Shown one piece after another: positions 49,751 to 58,519 of a stretch of 64,000 bases of DNA. The notes beneath the pieces are model-generated. The model was not told the origin of the DNA. It worked only from the letters and a program-made list of their open reading frames with translations, and did no database searches. Each line of letters begins with the position of its first letter. Position 1 is the stretch's first letter. A program made the translations under genes and the position numbers. This stretch comes from Dyella sp. S184 (GTDB taxonomy: Bacteria; Pseudomonadota; Gammaproteobacteria; Xanthomonadales; Rhodanobacteraceae): the NCBI RefSeq assembly GCF_009766065.1, contig NZ_LMUE01000012.1:248001-312000 (forward strand), given 5' to 3'.

Positions 49751-52700
49751 ATGAAACTTGGGGTCACAAAACTTTCTTCGGCAGTCCGCCTGGCGCTTTC
49801 GCTGGGTGCTGTCATTGGTGCTGGCGCATCGGGTACGGCATTTGCCCAGGACACCAGCAGCCAGTCCACAACAACAACCACCACAACCAATAGCAATCAG
49901 CCCGACCAGCAGAAGGCGAAATCGCTGCAGACGGTCGTGGTCACCGGCTCGCTGATCCGCCGCGTGGATCTGGAAACGTCCAATCCGGTGGTCACCATTG
50001 ACCGCGCGCAGATTGAGGCGACCGGCAAGATGACGCTGGGCGACTTGGTCCAGCAGCTGCCGGCCATGACTGGCGGCAACGTCAACCCGCAGGTGAACAA
50101 CGGCGGTGGTACCGGCGGCTCCAGCATCAACCTGCGCGGTCTGGGTTCGGTTCGCACCCTGATCCTGGTCGACGGTCAGCGCGTGCTGAACACTGACCCG
50201 AACTCGATCCCCGCCAACATGATTGAGCGCATCGAAGTTCTGACCGACGGCGCCTCGGCGACCTACGGTTCCGACGCGATCGGCGGCGTGGTGAACTTCA
50301 TCCTGCGCAAGGACTACCAGGGCGCGCAGTTCACCACCAACGTCGGCGAATCCGACCACAACGACGGCGACCAGTCGGGCTACAGCTTCACTTTCGGACA
50401 GACGTCCGACAAGGGAAGCATCATGGGCGGCATCGAATACAACAAGCAGGATGGCGTGGAAGCCCAGAACCGCAAGTTCTCCAAGAACTCGGTTTCGGTC
50501 TACGGCACCAATGGCACTGGCCCATCCGCACCGCAGCCGGTCACGGCGAACGTCGGCGGCTCGTCCTCCTCGCCGTACGGTCACATCCAGCTGCCCGGTA
50601 GCACGACGGATCCAACAACCTTGGCCGGACAGTTCGGTTGCGGCTACGTGGCGCTGAACCCGGGTGCCAACAGCCAGGTGGTGAGCACGGCCAATTACCA
50701 CTGCTACCAGAACAACGGCGCGCATAGCGACAAGTACAACTACGCGGCGGTCAATCTGATCATGACCCCGCAGGAACGCACCAACGGGTTCGTGATGGGC
50801 ACCTACAACCTGAGCGACAACGTTCAGGCCTACATGAATGCCTACTTCAACAAGACCACCTCCGAATTCCAGCTGGCGCCGGCCGTGTACGGCAGCCCCT
50901 ATGGCGCGGACATCTCGGCGAACAACTACTACAACCCGTTCGGCGTGGAATTCGCCCAGGGCGCGAACACCTTCAATGCGCGTCTTGCATCGCTGGGCAA
51001 TCGCTCCTCGGCGTTCGGCGCCAACAACGGCCAGTTCAACACCGGTATCAAGGGCAGCTTCACGGTCCTCGACCAGAGCTGGAACTGGGATGTTGGCCTC
51101 GACTACGGCCATTCGGATACGGTCACCACCACCCGTGGCCTGCCCAACGGCAACAAGTTGTACACAGGCCCGTCGTACATGGGCACAGGCGGCCTGGCCT
51201 GCGTGCCGGGAGCCACGACCGCAGGTCAGGGTTGCCCGACCGGTGTGACGCCGGCCATGCTGCAGTTCAATCCATTCGACCTGTACTCGCCCGGTTCCGT
51301 GGCGGCGCTGCAGAATGCCGGCGTGCCCGCGGTCAGCGATTCGTACAGCCAGGAAAAGGTCTGGCATGCCGGCGTCAACGGTGGGCTGTTCGAGCTGCCG
51401 GCCGGCACGGTGCAGTTGGCCGCTGGTGCCGACTATCGCCAGGAACATGCCACCACGGTCGTCGACCCGCTGCTGAACATCGATCCGGCCACCGGCACCT
51501 GTACGCTGGGCAGCCAGTGCGGTTCCAGCCTGGCAGGCGGTTACAACGTGAAGGAAGTCTATGCGGAATCCTTCATTCCGGTGTTGTCCAACCTGCCTGG
51601 CGTGAAGTCGCTGAACGTCACGATCGGTGATCGTTACTCGCGCTTCAGCACCTTCGGCAGCACGAACGACTTCAAGTTCGCGCTGGAGTACAAGCCGATC
51701 GACGACCTGCTGCTGCGTGGCACGATGTCGCAGGTGTTCCGTGCCCCGAACATCGGTGAACTCTATGGCGCCCCGGCCAGTTCGGCGCCGCGAATCAGCT
51801 CCGATCCCTGCACGGGTTATACCGGTTCCCCGGTTGACCCGGCTTGCGTGAATGTGCCCACCAACGGCACCTTCGTGAACAACAACGTGGCCACGGGTAC
51901 GCAGCTCAACGCGATCACTTCCGGTTCCCTCTACGCGGGCTTCCCGATCAAGCCGGAGCAGGGCAAGTCGTTCGACCTGGGCGCGGTGTACAGCCCGTCG
52001 TGGGCACCGGGCCTGTCGGCGACCGTCGACGTATGGCACCTGTACCTGAACAATGACATCACCAGCGTCAATGCGCAGGAAGTGCTGAACCTGTGCAGTT
52101 CGGGTCAGACCGAATACTGCCCCGATATCACCCGCGCGGCTTCCGGCACCAGTCAGGGTCAGATCATCTCGATCCTGCAGCCGACAGCCAACCTCGGTAC
52201 CCTGAGCACCGGCGGCGTCGACTTCTCGCTGAACTACAAGCTGCCGCAGTTCGCGTTCGGCCAGTTCAACGTCGGCCTCCAATCCACCTACCTGAAGTAC
52301 TACAACCAGGATACCGCGCCGGGTACGGTTGGCGATGTCACCTTCCACGATGCGGGTCACTTCCTGTCGTACGGTTCGGCGCCGGAAGCTTCGTGCCCGG
52401 GTGCCGGTACCTGCCTGTTCCCCCGTTGGCGTGCACAGGCCTTCCTGGACTGGCAGCTGGGTAACTGGAGCGCTTCGTGGCGTCTGCGTTACATCGGTCG
52501 CTTCCAGATGGGCTCGCAGTCGCCGACGCAGGACGTGCACCCGGATGGTTCGTGCTACTACCAGGGCCAGCCGAACCCGGCTGGTGGCACGTATGCGTGC
52601 ACCATCCAAGGTGCCGTCTACAAGTATGGTGCGACCGTGTACAACGACGTGTCGTTCGGCTACAACATCGAGCCGCTCAACACGCGTATCGACTTCGGCG

Positions 52701-52828
52701 TCAACAACGCGTTCGACAAGCAGCCGCCGGTCATGTACGCGAACAACACGCTCAACGCCGATACCGATCCGAGCGATTTCGACCTGATGGGCCGCTACTT
52801 CTGGGCTCGCGTGACGGTCAAGTTCTAA
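49751..52828 (+). CDS. TonB-dependent outer-membrane receptor
   Basis: A 1025-residue outer-membrane protein. A signal peptide of about 34 residues ends 'GTAFAQ', followed by a Ser/Thr/Asn/Gln-rich lead (about 35-55). The plug begins 'LQTVVVTGSLIRR' (TonB-box-like region) and has 'SINLRGLGSVRTLILVDGQR' and 'EVLTDGASATYGSDAIGGVV'. A long beta-barrel of about 850 residues ends in Phe. Known role: TonB-powered uptake; the plug and barrel resemble Oar/carbohydrate-type receptors of Xanthomonads, but the ligand is unknown. GGAGGG lies 7 bases before the start. A strong terminator follows the stop, then sulfotransferase genes, the likely functional partners. Confidence 0.93.
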   Translation: MKLGVTKLSSAVRLALSLGAVIGAGASGTAFAQDTSSQSTTTTTTTNSNQPDQQKAKSLQTVVVTGSLIRRVDLETSNPVVTIDRAQIEATGKMTLGDLVQQLPAMTGGNVNPQVNNGGGTGGSSINLRGLGSVRTLILVDGQRVLNTDPNSIPANMIERIEVLTDGASATYGSDAIGGVVNFILRKDYQGAQFTTNVGESDHNDGDQSGYSFTFGQTSDKGSIMGGIEYNKQDGVEAQNRKFSKNSVSVYGTNGTGPSAPQPVTANVGGSSSSPYGHIQLPGSTTDPTTLAGQFGCGYVALNPGANSQVVSTANYHCYQNNGAHSDKYNYAAVNLIMTPQERTNGFVMGTYNLSDNVQAYMNAYFNKTTSEFQLAPAVYGSPYGADISANNYYNPFGVEFAQGANTFNARLASLGNRSSAFGANNGQFNTGIKGSFTVLDQSWNWDVGLDYGHSDTVTTTRGLPNGNKLYTGPSYMGTGGLACVPGATTAGQGCPTGVTPAMLQFNPFDLYSPGSVAALQNAGVPAVSDSYSQEKVWHAGVNGGLFELPAGTVQLAAGADYRQEHATTVVDPLLNIDPATGTCTLGSQCGSSLAGGYNVKEVYAESFIPVLSNLPGVKSLNVTIGDRYSRFSTFGSTNDFKFALEYKPIDDLLLRGTMSQVFRAPNIGELYGAPASSAPRISSDPCTGYTGSPVDPACVNVPTNGTFVNNNVATGTQLNAITSGSLYAGFPIKPEQGKSFDLGAVYSPSWAPGLSATVDVWHLYLNNDITSVNAQEVLNLCSSGQTEYCPDITRAASGTSQGQIISILQPTANLGTLSTGGVDFSLNYKLPQFAFGQFNVGLQSTYLKYYNQDTAPGTVGDVTFHDAGHFLSYGSAPEASCPGAGTCLFPRWRAQAFLDWQLGNWSASWRLRYIGRFQMGSQSPTQDVHPDGSCYYQGQPNPAGGTYACTIQGAVYKYGATVYNDVSFGYNIEPLNTRIDFGVNNAFDKQPPVMYANNTLNADTDPSDFDLMGRYFWARVTVKF

Positions 52829-52852
52829 TCCATCGGAACCTGCGTTAACCTT

Positions 52853-52887
52853 AAAGGCCGCGTGACGTGATCACGCGGCCTTTTTTT
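52853..52887 (+). terminator. Strong intrinsic terminator after the TonB receptor
   Basis: A perfect 13-bp stem (52853-52865 with 52871-52883), a 5-base loop, and a run of seven Ts (52881-52887). It ends only 6 bases before the ATG of the next gene, so it separates the receptor from the sulfotransferases. Confidence 0.9.
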
Positions 52888-52893
52888 CATGCC

Positions 52894-54729
52894 ATGACCC
52901 CAGAATCTACCCAATTGATTGTCGCCTCGATCACGGCAGGTGATCCGCTCGAGGCGGAGCGCCTGTGTCGTGCACAGCTGCGCGCGCAGCCGCAGGATGA
53001 AAATGTACTGGTATTGCTGGCGCTGAGCCTGCAACACCAGGGTCGCCTGGGCGAGGCGTTAGCCATCTACGCCCGTTTGACCGAGTTGTTTCCGGACAGC
53101 AGCCTGCATTGCTGCAATTACGCCACGGCATTGCGGGCTGCCGGCTCGCTGCCGGAAGCGGAGGCTGCCTATGTGGCGGCGATCCAGCGGGAGCCACAAA
53201 ACATCGAACCGAAAATCCAGCTGGGCTTGATGCTGCTGGATCGGCATGAATATCTGGCGGCTCGGGAGATGCTGCTCGACGCTTTCGAACTCGACCGCGA
53301 TCTGCCACGGGCCCGTATCCATGCCGCGCGCGCCTGCAGTCTGTGCCAGGACTTCCAAGGTGCCACGGACCTGCTGAAGCCGTGGCCTAACTGGTTGCCG
53401 CTGAATGACGATACCCTGCAGCTGGAATTGGCCCGGCAGCTGAACCTCTTGAGCGACGCCCCGGCGTCGGGGGCGTTGCTGGAAGATCTGGTCGGTAGGA
53501 ATCCGTCCCTGCCCGAGGCCCGATTGCTGCTGGCCGGCATATATGAGCGACTGAATCGGGTGGCCGATGCAGAGGCGATGTTGCAGTCGGTCGCCGCTGC
53601 CGCTGCGACGACATCCAGCAAGACACTTCACAACGAGGTCGATCACATGAGGGCCACGCTGGCCCTGCGCAGCGGTGATGTGGTTGCGGCACGGTCACTG
53701 CTGGAGTCTGGTGGCCCGCGGCATGCGAACGATTACACCCACTATTTCGACCTGGCCAAGGTTCACGACAAACTGGGCGAGACGCAACTCGCGATGCAGA
53801 CCCTGCAGTGCGCGCATGCGATCCAGGTAGAGGAACTCAAGCACGCCTCGCCGGAACATTTCGAAGCCGGTGCCTTGGCCCTGCCAGCGGCGATACCCAG
53901 AACAAGTGCCGAAGACCGTGCTCGCTGGCCGCAGTTGATCGCGCCGGATGCGCGCAATTCGCCGGTATTCATTGTGGGATTTCCGCGTTCCGGCACGACC
54001 TTGCTCGAGCAGATGCTGGATGCGCATCCGGACCTGCAGTCGATGGACGAGAATCCGTTCTTCAACCGACTGGCCGACAAGCTGCGCAACCACCATCCGG
54101 GCATCCTGTCGAATCTCGACCTGCTCCAGCAGCGTGATTGCGACGAATTGCGCAAACGCTATCTGATCATGGTTTCCGAGACGATCCAACGACGCTGGAG
54201 TTCGCAGCTGGTCGACAAGAACCCGCTGAACATGATGTGGGTACCCTTGATCACCCGGCTCTTTCCCGAGGCGAAGTTCGTCCTGGCCTTGCGCCATCCG
54301 TGCGACGTGATCCTGAGCTGCTACATGCAGAATTTCCGCTCCAGCATCCTGGGGGCGGCATGTTCCAGTCTCGAGCGGCTGGCCGGGGCCTACGTGCAGG
54401 CGATGGAATGCTGGCTGGAGGACGAACGGATTTTCCGGCCGCAGGTGCTGGTATCGCGCTACGAGGAACTCGTGACGGATTTTCCCGAACAGACCCGGCG
54501 CATCGCGAACTTCCTCGAACTGGAGGACGCCATCCCGATGCTGCAGTTCGACCAGCGTGCACGTGACAAGGGCTATATCGCGACGCCTAGCTACAGCCAG
54601 GTCATCGAGCCGGTAAACCGGAAGGGCCTGAACCGCTGGACCCGCTACCGCCACGAATTCGAGCCAGTGCTGCCGATACTCGAGCCGATGCTGAGACATT
54701 GGGGGTATTCAGCGGATGCGGCGTCTTGA
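52894..54729 (+). CDS. TPR-repeat sulfotransferase family protein (copy A)
   Basis: A 611-residue cytoplasmic-type protein with no signal peptide. About 10 TPR-like helical pairs (about 5-345) precede a sulfotransferase domain. The PAPS 5'-phosphosulfate loop is 'FIVGFPRSGTTLLEQML' (PRSGTT at 364-369) and the 3'-phosphate site is 'LALRHPCDVILSC' (Arg467, Ser475). The C-terminal 'VNRKGLNRWTRYRHEFEP' is typical of TPR-sulfotransferases. Expected reaction: sulfate transfer from PAPS to a hydroxyl on a protein, glycan or small molecule. The start is the ATG at 52894; a GTG at 52867 lies inside the terminator hairpin. Confidence 0.9.
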   Translation: MTPESTQLIVASITAGDPLEAERLCRAQLRAQPQDENVLVLLALSLQHQGRLGEALAIYARLTELFPDSSLHCCNYATALRAAGSLPEAEAAYVAAIQREPQNIEPKIQLGLMLLDRHEYLAAREMLLDAFELDRDLPRARIHAARACSLCQDFQGATDLLKPWPNWLPLNDDTLQLELARQLNLLSDAPASGALLEDLVGRNPSLPEARLLLAGIYERLNRVADAEAMLQSVAAAAATTSSKTLHNEVDHMRATLALRSGDVVAARSLLESGGPRHANDYTHYFDLAKVHDKLGETQLAMQTLQCAHAIQVEELKHASPEHFEAGALALPAAIPRTSAEDRARWPQLIAPDARNSPVFIVGFPRSGTTLLEQMLDAHPDLQSMDENPFFNRLADKLRNHHPGILSNLDLLQQRDCDELRKRYLIMVSETIQRRWSSQLVDKNPLNMMWVPLITRLFPEAKFVLALRHPCDVILSCYMQNFRSSILGAACSSLERLAGAYVQAMECWLEDERIFRPQVLVSRYEELVTDFPEQTRRIANFLELEDAIPMLQFDQRARDKGYIATPSYSQVIEPVNRKGLNRWTRYRHEFEPVLPILEPMLRHWGYSADAAS

Positions 54730-54843
54730 TTAATATCACCTGCATTATCGCTACCTGTGGCACCGACGTCTTTGCCAAGTCATTCTCAGGTAGCGTGCCG
54801 TTTGCCACCATATGATGAAGAAGCCCGCGCCGGACCTAGCTCG

Positions 54844-56397
54844 ATGAATGATTCCACCGTTCGCCGCTGGAGCCGGGCGCAGCGTTATCTTGCCGATGGG
54901 CAGATTGCAGCGGCACGGGTTGCCCTGGAATCCCTGTTGCAACGCGACCCGGGGCACACCCAGTCGTTGTTGGCGCTGAGCGGTGTCGCTCGGGCCGAGG
55001 GCCATGTTCGTGATGCCACGGAATACGCGCTGGCCGTAGCGCGGAACCTGCCGACTGATGGCAGCCTGATCGCGGAGGTGGCCGAAGTATTGCGACAGCT
55101 CGGCGAAACGGTGGCAGCGCGCCGCTGCCTGGATCATCCAGTGCTGGCGGAAACGAGCGATGGTTCCGTCCTGACGCAAATGGCCATCACGCGCAAGTTG
55201 CTTGGCGAGCATCCGGAGGCGTTGACGTTGCTCAATCGAGCCGCTGCCGTGGGCATGGGTACGGTCGACTTCCGGTTCGAGCGCGCGCAGGAGTTGATGT
55301 TCAATGGGCATATGGACGAGGCAGAAGCCGAGCTGCGTACGTGCCTGCGTTTGGCGCCATGTCACGGGCAGGCGGCGTTGACGCTGTCCCGCGCGCGCAG
55401 ACAGACACTTCAGGGCAATCACCTGCATGACTTGAGACAACGCCTGCAGGAAGTTGAACAGGGCACGGAGGATCATGGTGCACTCGAGTTTGCGCTTTAC
55501 AAGGAGCTGGAAGACCTTGCTCGTTATGACGAGGCTTGGAGCTCGTTGGCTCGCGCCAATGCCATCATGTATGCGCGACAGCAGCATGATCCGAGGCATG
55601 CGTGGCGTCTGTTCGATAGCCTGATCGATCGCTGCACACCAGAATTCCTGCAAGCCGGCGATATGGCCCATGACGGGCCCCAACCGATTTTCATCATCGG
55701 CATGCCTCGCTCGGGAACCACCTTGCTGGAGCGTGTGCTCAGCAATCATTCGCAGGTGACATCGGCCGGTGAGCTCAGCGAGTTCGGCCTGCAGTTGCGC
55801 TGGGTGGCCGATCACCGCATCACCCTGGATGAGCACATCGTGCAACGACTGCCCGATCTGGACTATGCCAAGATCGGGCGCCGTTATCTGGAGCAAACCC
55901 AGTGGCGCGCGCAAGGTGCGCGATTCTTCATCGACAAGATGCCACGCAACTGGATGGTCGCTGGGCTGATTCATCGTGCGTTGCCCCAGGCCCGCATCCT
56001 GAATCTGGTACGCGATCCGATGGATGTGTGCTTCTCCAACTTCCGTACGCTGGTGATGGGTGACCTGTTGCCATGGGGTTACGACTTGCACGCGCTGGCC
56101 GAGCATTATCTGCAGTATCGCCGCGTGCTTGATCATTGGCATGCGGCCATGCCCGGGCAGATTTTCGATGTGTCATACAGCGATTTGACGCGCGATCCGG
56201 AAGCGATGACACGCAAGGTGCTAGCCCACTGTGGACTGGAATGGGAAGCGGGTTGCGTCGACATAACCCGCAACGAGGCCGCGGTAGCCACACTCAGCCT
56301 GTCGCAGGTGCGCGAGCCCATTCATACGCGTTTCTTCGAGGAATGGCGGAATTACGAACAACAGCTGCAGCCGTTACGCCAGGCGATTACCAGATAG
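54844..56397 (+). CDS. TPR-repeat sulfotransferase family protein (copy B)
   Basis: A 517-residue protein. About five or six TPR-like repeats (about 8-210, 'ALLALSGVARAEGHVRDATE'-type, Ala-rich) lead to a sulfotransferase domain with 'PIFIIGMPRSGTTLLERVLS' (PRSGTT at 288-293) and 'LNLVRDPMDVCFSNFRTLV'. The C-terminal Arg-x-Pro-Ile-His motif ('SQVREPIHTRFFEEW') is shared with copies D, E and F. The start was set at 54844; the longer frame adds 29 residues overlapping intergenic sequence. It follows copy A by 114 bases and precedes the hydroxylase-sulfotransferase fusion. Confidence 0.9.
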   Translation: MNDSTVRRWSRAQRYLADGQIAAARVALESLLQRDPGHTQSLLALSGVARAEGHVRDATEYALAVARNLPTDGSLIAEVAEVLRQLGETVAARRCLDHPVLAETSDGSVLTQMAITRKLLGEHPEALTLLNRAAAVGMGTVDFRFERAQELMFNGHMDEAEAELRTCLRLAPCHGQAALTLSRARRQTLQGNHLHDLRQRLQEVEQGTEDHGALEFALYKELEDLARYDEAWSSLARANAIMYARQQHDPRHAWRLFDSLIDRCTPEFLQAGDMAHDGPQPIFIIGMPRSGTTLLERVLSNHSQVTSAGELSEFGLQLRWVADHRITLDEHIVQRLPDLDYAKIGRRYLEQTQWRAQGARFFIDKMPRNWMVAGLIHRALPQARILNLVRDPMDVCFSNFRTLVMGDLLPWGYDLHALAEHYLQYRRVLDHWHAAMPGQIFDVSYSDLTRDPEAMTRKVLAHCGLEWEAGCVDITRNEAAVATLSLSQVREPIHTRFFEEWRNYEQQLQPLRQAITR

Positions 56398-56404
56398 TGT
56401 ATTT

Positions 56405-56464
56405 ATGAAAGAAGACGGTCGTTTCATTCTTGAGTGGCTGGAGCGCGCATTCCAGCTGTGGTGA
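56405..56464 (+). CDS. Possible 19-codon leader peptide ahead of the fusion gene
   Basis: ATG AAA at 56405 opens a short frame that reads 'MKEDGRFILEWLERAFQLW' and stops at 56462-56464. Its stop overlaps the ATG of a second short frame (TGATG). No clear Shine-Dalgarno site precedes it. It may be a leader peptide or a chance frame; it is reported because of the overlap chain. Confidence 0.25.
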   Translation: MKEDGRFILEWLERAFQLW

Positions 56465-56565
56465 TGAAATCGTCGACTACCATGCAGCTGCTACGACAAA
56501 GAAGCTCATTCAATTCCGCGCCTGTGGCGTGCGGCTCAATCAATTCGAGTGGATACAAAAAGTGA
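56464..56565 (+). CDS. Possible 33-codon peptide overlapping the fusion-gene start
   Basis: ATG at 56464 opens a 33-residue Ser/Asn-rich frame ending 'SINSSGYKK', stopping at 56563-56565. The stop overlaps the GTG start chosen for the hydroxylase-sulfotransferase (GTGA), and its own start overlaps the previous short frame's stop. It contains one Tyr and several Asn/Ser residues. Nothing shows that it is translated; the competing N-terminal extension of the fusion gene covers the same bases. Confidence 0.25.
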   Translation: MKSSTTMQLLRQRSSFNSAPVACGSINSSGYKK

Positions 56566-58412
56566 AACTGCCCGTCCCATTTATCCAGTTGCCACTGCAA
56601 TTCGATGCCAAGGTGCTCGCGCAGGAGATCGCCGCGTTTGGCGAAGACGCCTGGCACGAGCATCCGCAGAAATATCCCGGCAATCTGTGGTTGCCCTTGA
56701 TTGCGGCCAATGGCGACCCTGACAACGAATCCTTTTTGGGTGTGATGCGACCAACTCCGTATCTTTTGCAGTGTCCATACCTGATGCAGGTATTGTCGCG
56801 AATTGGTGCCGTATGGGGGCGGACTCGCCTGATGAAGCTTACGGGTCAGGCCGAGGTCACTCCGCATTTCGATATCAACTACTACTGGCGTGCACGCGCA
56901 CGCGTGCACGTGCCCATTTTGACCAAGCCGACAGTGCGGTTCATCTGCGGAGAAGGCGAGGTGAATATGGGGCCGGGCGAGTGCTGGATTTTCGATACCT
57001 GGCGCCAGCATCAAGTGATCAATGGTGACGACGACGAACGGATTCATCTCGTGGCTGACACTGTCGGCAGCGATGAGTTCGGGGAGCTGGTAAGGGACGG
57101 GCAGATGCCGGGCAACCATGTGCCGGAGGGTTGGCAGGCAGAGGCCGTTGCACCGACTGACGAACTGCGACCCGCATTACGTTATGAATCGGTCAATCTG
57201 CCTGCGGTCATGACGCCCTGGGAGATGCGTGAGCACATCACCTTTCTCCTCAGCGAGGTGCGTCCGCATCCAGAACTTGAACCAGCGAAGCAGGTTACGT
57301 CGCGCTTTCTTGCCGCCTGGCAGGCGTTATGGTCGGAATATGGTACCGATCCGGCTGGTGTGCCTGCCTATCGCAAAGCGTTGAACTCATACGAACAGTG
57401 GCTGAAGAATTTTGCAGCGTCGCTGCAATTGATCAATGACTCGCCGTTTGTGGTCGCGCTGCGTCTGATGGTCCTGTCGGTGGCGATTGCCGACAACGAT
57501 CGCGCCTCCAGTGGCGATGAATTACGCCAGAATGCCATCCACGGAATGCCGAGTGCGCGCTTGGAAGAGAGTGGTCGCGATCCACTCTATGATCGCCCGA
57601 TATTCATCATTTCGCCACCCCGTTCCGGCTCCACCTTGTTGTTTGAGACCCTGGCGAAGGCTCGGGGGCTTTACACGATTGGCCGCGAAAGTCATGCACT
57701 GATCGAAGGTACACCTGGCCTCAGCGCAAGCGAGCTGGGTTATGACTCCAACAGACTTGATGCAACTGCAGCGACGCCAGGGCTGATCGAAGCATTGCGC
57801 AGCCGGTTTTTCGCGGAACTGGCGGACAGGGATGGCCACGCACCGGGGCAGCGCCCGATCCGGATGCTCGAGAAAACACCCAAGAACGCATTGCGCATAC
57901 CTTTCCTGGCAAAGGTTTTCCCGGAGGCGCAGTTCATTTACCTGCATCGCGATCCGCGCGAAACCTTGAGTAGCATGATCGAGGCTTGGCAATCCGGCGG
58001 ATTCCGCACTTATGCGAACCTTCCCGGCTGGACTGGTTTGCCGTGGTCCCTGTTGCTGGTGCCCGGTTGGCGCGAACTGATTGGGCGGCCGTTGCCTGAG
58101 ATCGTGGCAGCACAGTGGGATACCACTACACGCATCCTGCTCGACGATCTTGCTGCGCTTCCGCCGGAACGTTGTCATGTTGTGCGCTATGACGCGTTCA
58201 TTGCAGATCCAGAAACAGAGATGTCTCGACTGTGCGGTGTGCTCGGACTTGACTGGGATCGTTCACTCGACGCCGCGCTGCCACTTTCGCGTTACACCGT
58301 GACCGAGCCTGCTCCAGGCAAGTGGCGTCGGCATGCGGATCTGATCAACCAGGTTCTTCCCGGTTTGCAGGCTACCCTTGATCGCGCCGAACGGTTTATT
58401 CGCGTTGGATGA
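56562..58412 (+). CDS. Aspartyl/asparaginyl beta-hydroxylase fused to a sulfotransferase
   Basis: A 616-residue bifunctional protein. Residues 1-230 are an aspartyl/asparaginyl beta-hydroxylase (Fe(II)/2-oxoglutarate): iron ligand His102 in 'TPHFDINYYW', the family 'RARVHVPILTKPTVRFICG', second ligand His150 in 'FDTWRQHQVING', and 2-oxoglutarate Arg160 in 'ERIHLVADTVG'. Residues about 340-610 are a sulfotransferase with 'IISPPRSGSTLLFETLA' (352-358 PPRSGST) and 'YLHRDPRETLSSM' (Arg463). The start is a GTG at 56562, where family proteins begin; an open frame back to a TTG at 56430 would add 44 residues of no family sequence. By eye the codons are more AT-rich than in neighbours, hinting at transfer. 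Confidence 0.88.
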   Translation: MKLPVPFIQLPLQFDAKVLAQEIAAFGEDAWHEHPQKYPGNLWLPLIAANGDPDNESFLGVMRPTPYLLQCPYLMQVLSRIGAVWGRTRLMKLTGQAEVTPHFDINYYWRARARVHVPILTKPTVRFICGEGEVNMGPGECWIFDTWRQHQVINGDDDERIHLVADTVGSDEFGELVRDGQMPGNHVPEGWQAEAVAPTDELRPALRYESVNLPAVMTPWEMREHITFLLSEVRPHPELEPAKQVTSRFLAAWQALWSEYGTDPAGVPAYRKALNSYEQWLKNFAASLQLINDSPFVVALRLMVLSVAIADNDRASSGDELRQNAIHGMPSARLEESGRDPLYDRPIFIISPPRSGSTLLFETLAKARGLYTIGRESHALIEGTPGLSASELGYDSNRLDATAATPGLIEALRSRFFAELADRDGHAPGQRPIRMLEKTPKNALRIPFLAKVFPEAQFIYLHRDPRETLSSMIEAWQSGGFRTYANLPGWTGLPWSLLLVPGWRELIGRPLPEIVAAQWDTTTRILLDDLAALPPERCHVVRYDAFIADPETEMSRLCGVLGLDWDRSLDAALPLSRYTVTEPAPGKWRRHADLINQVLPGLQATLDRAERFIRVG

Positions 58413-58452
58413 CCCCCGAACGGTGGCCTGGCGTTTGATGCGTGGCCGTCAG

Positions 58453-58474
58453 CCGTGTGGTCACACGGCCCGTT
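58453..58474. terminator. Possible hairpin between convergent genes
   Basis: GCCGTGTG and CACACGGC stand back to back with almost no loop in the 107-base gap between the fusion gene and copy D. No T-run follows, so a role in stopping both transcripts is only a guess. Confidence 0.3.
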
Positions 58475-58519
58475 CACGACACAACCCGGCACGGGGCGAC
58501 GAGTCGGCCAGAAGGTGAC

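Noticed and set aside
49664-52609. A 981-codon antisense frame covering most of the TonB receptor
   Set aside because: Its composition (Val, Arg, Gly, Gln-rich with no domain) fits a complementary shadow; the sense frame has a signal peptide, plug and barrel.
52867-52893. GTG start for sulfotransferase copy A
   Set aside because: It lies within the right-hand part of the terminator hairpin and would encode nine extra residues with no family match; the ATG at 52894 is preferred.
56430-56561. N-terminal extension of the hydroxylase-sulfotransferase from a TTG
   Set aside because: The added 44 residues have no family resemblance, and AspH-type proteins of this kind begin near the GTG at 56562. 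Not excluded.
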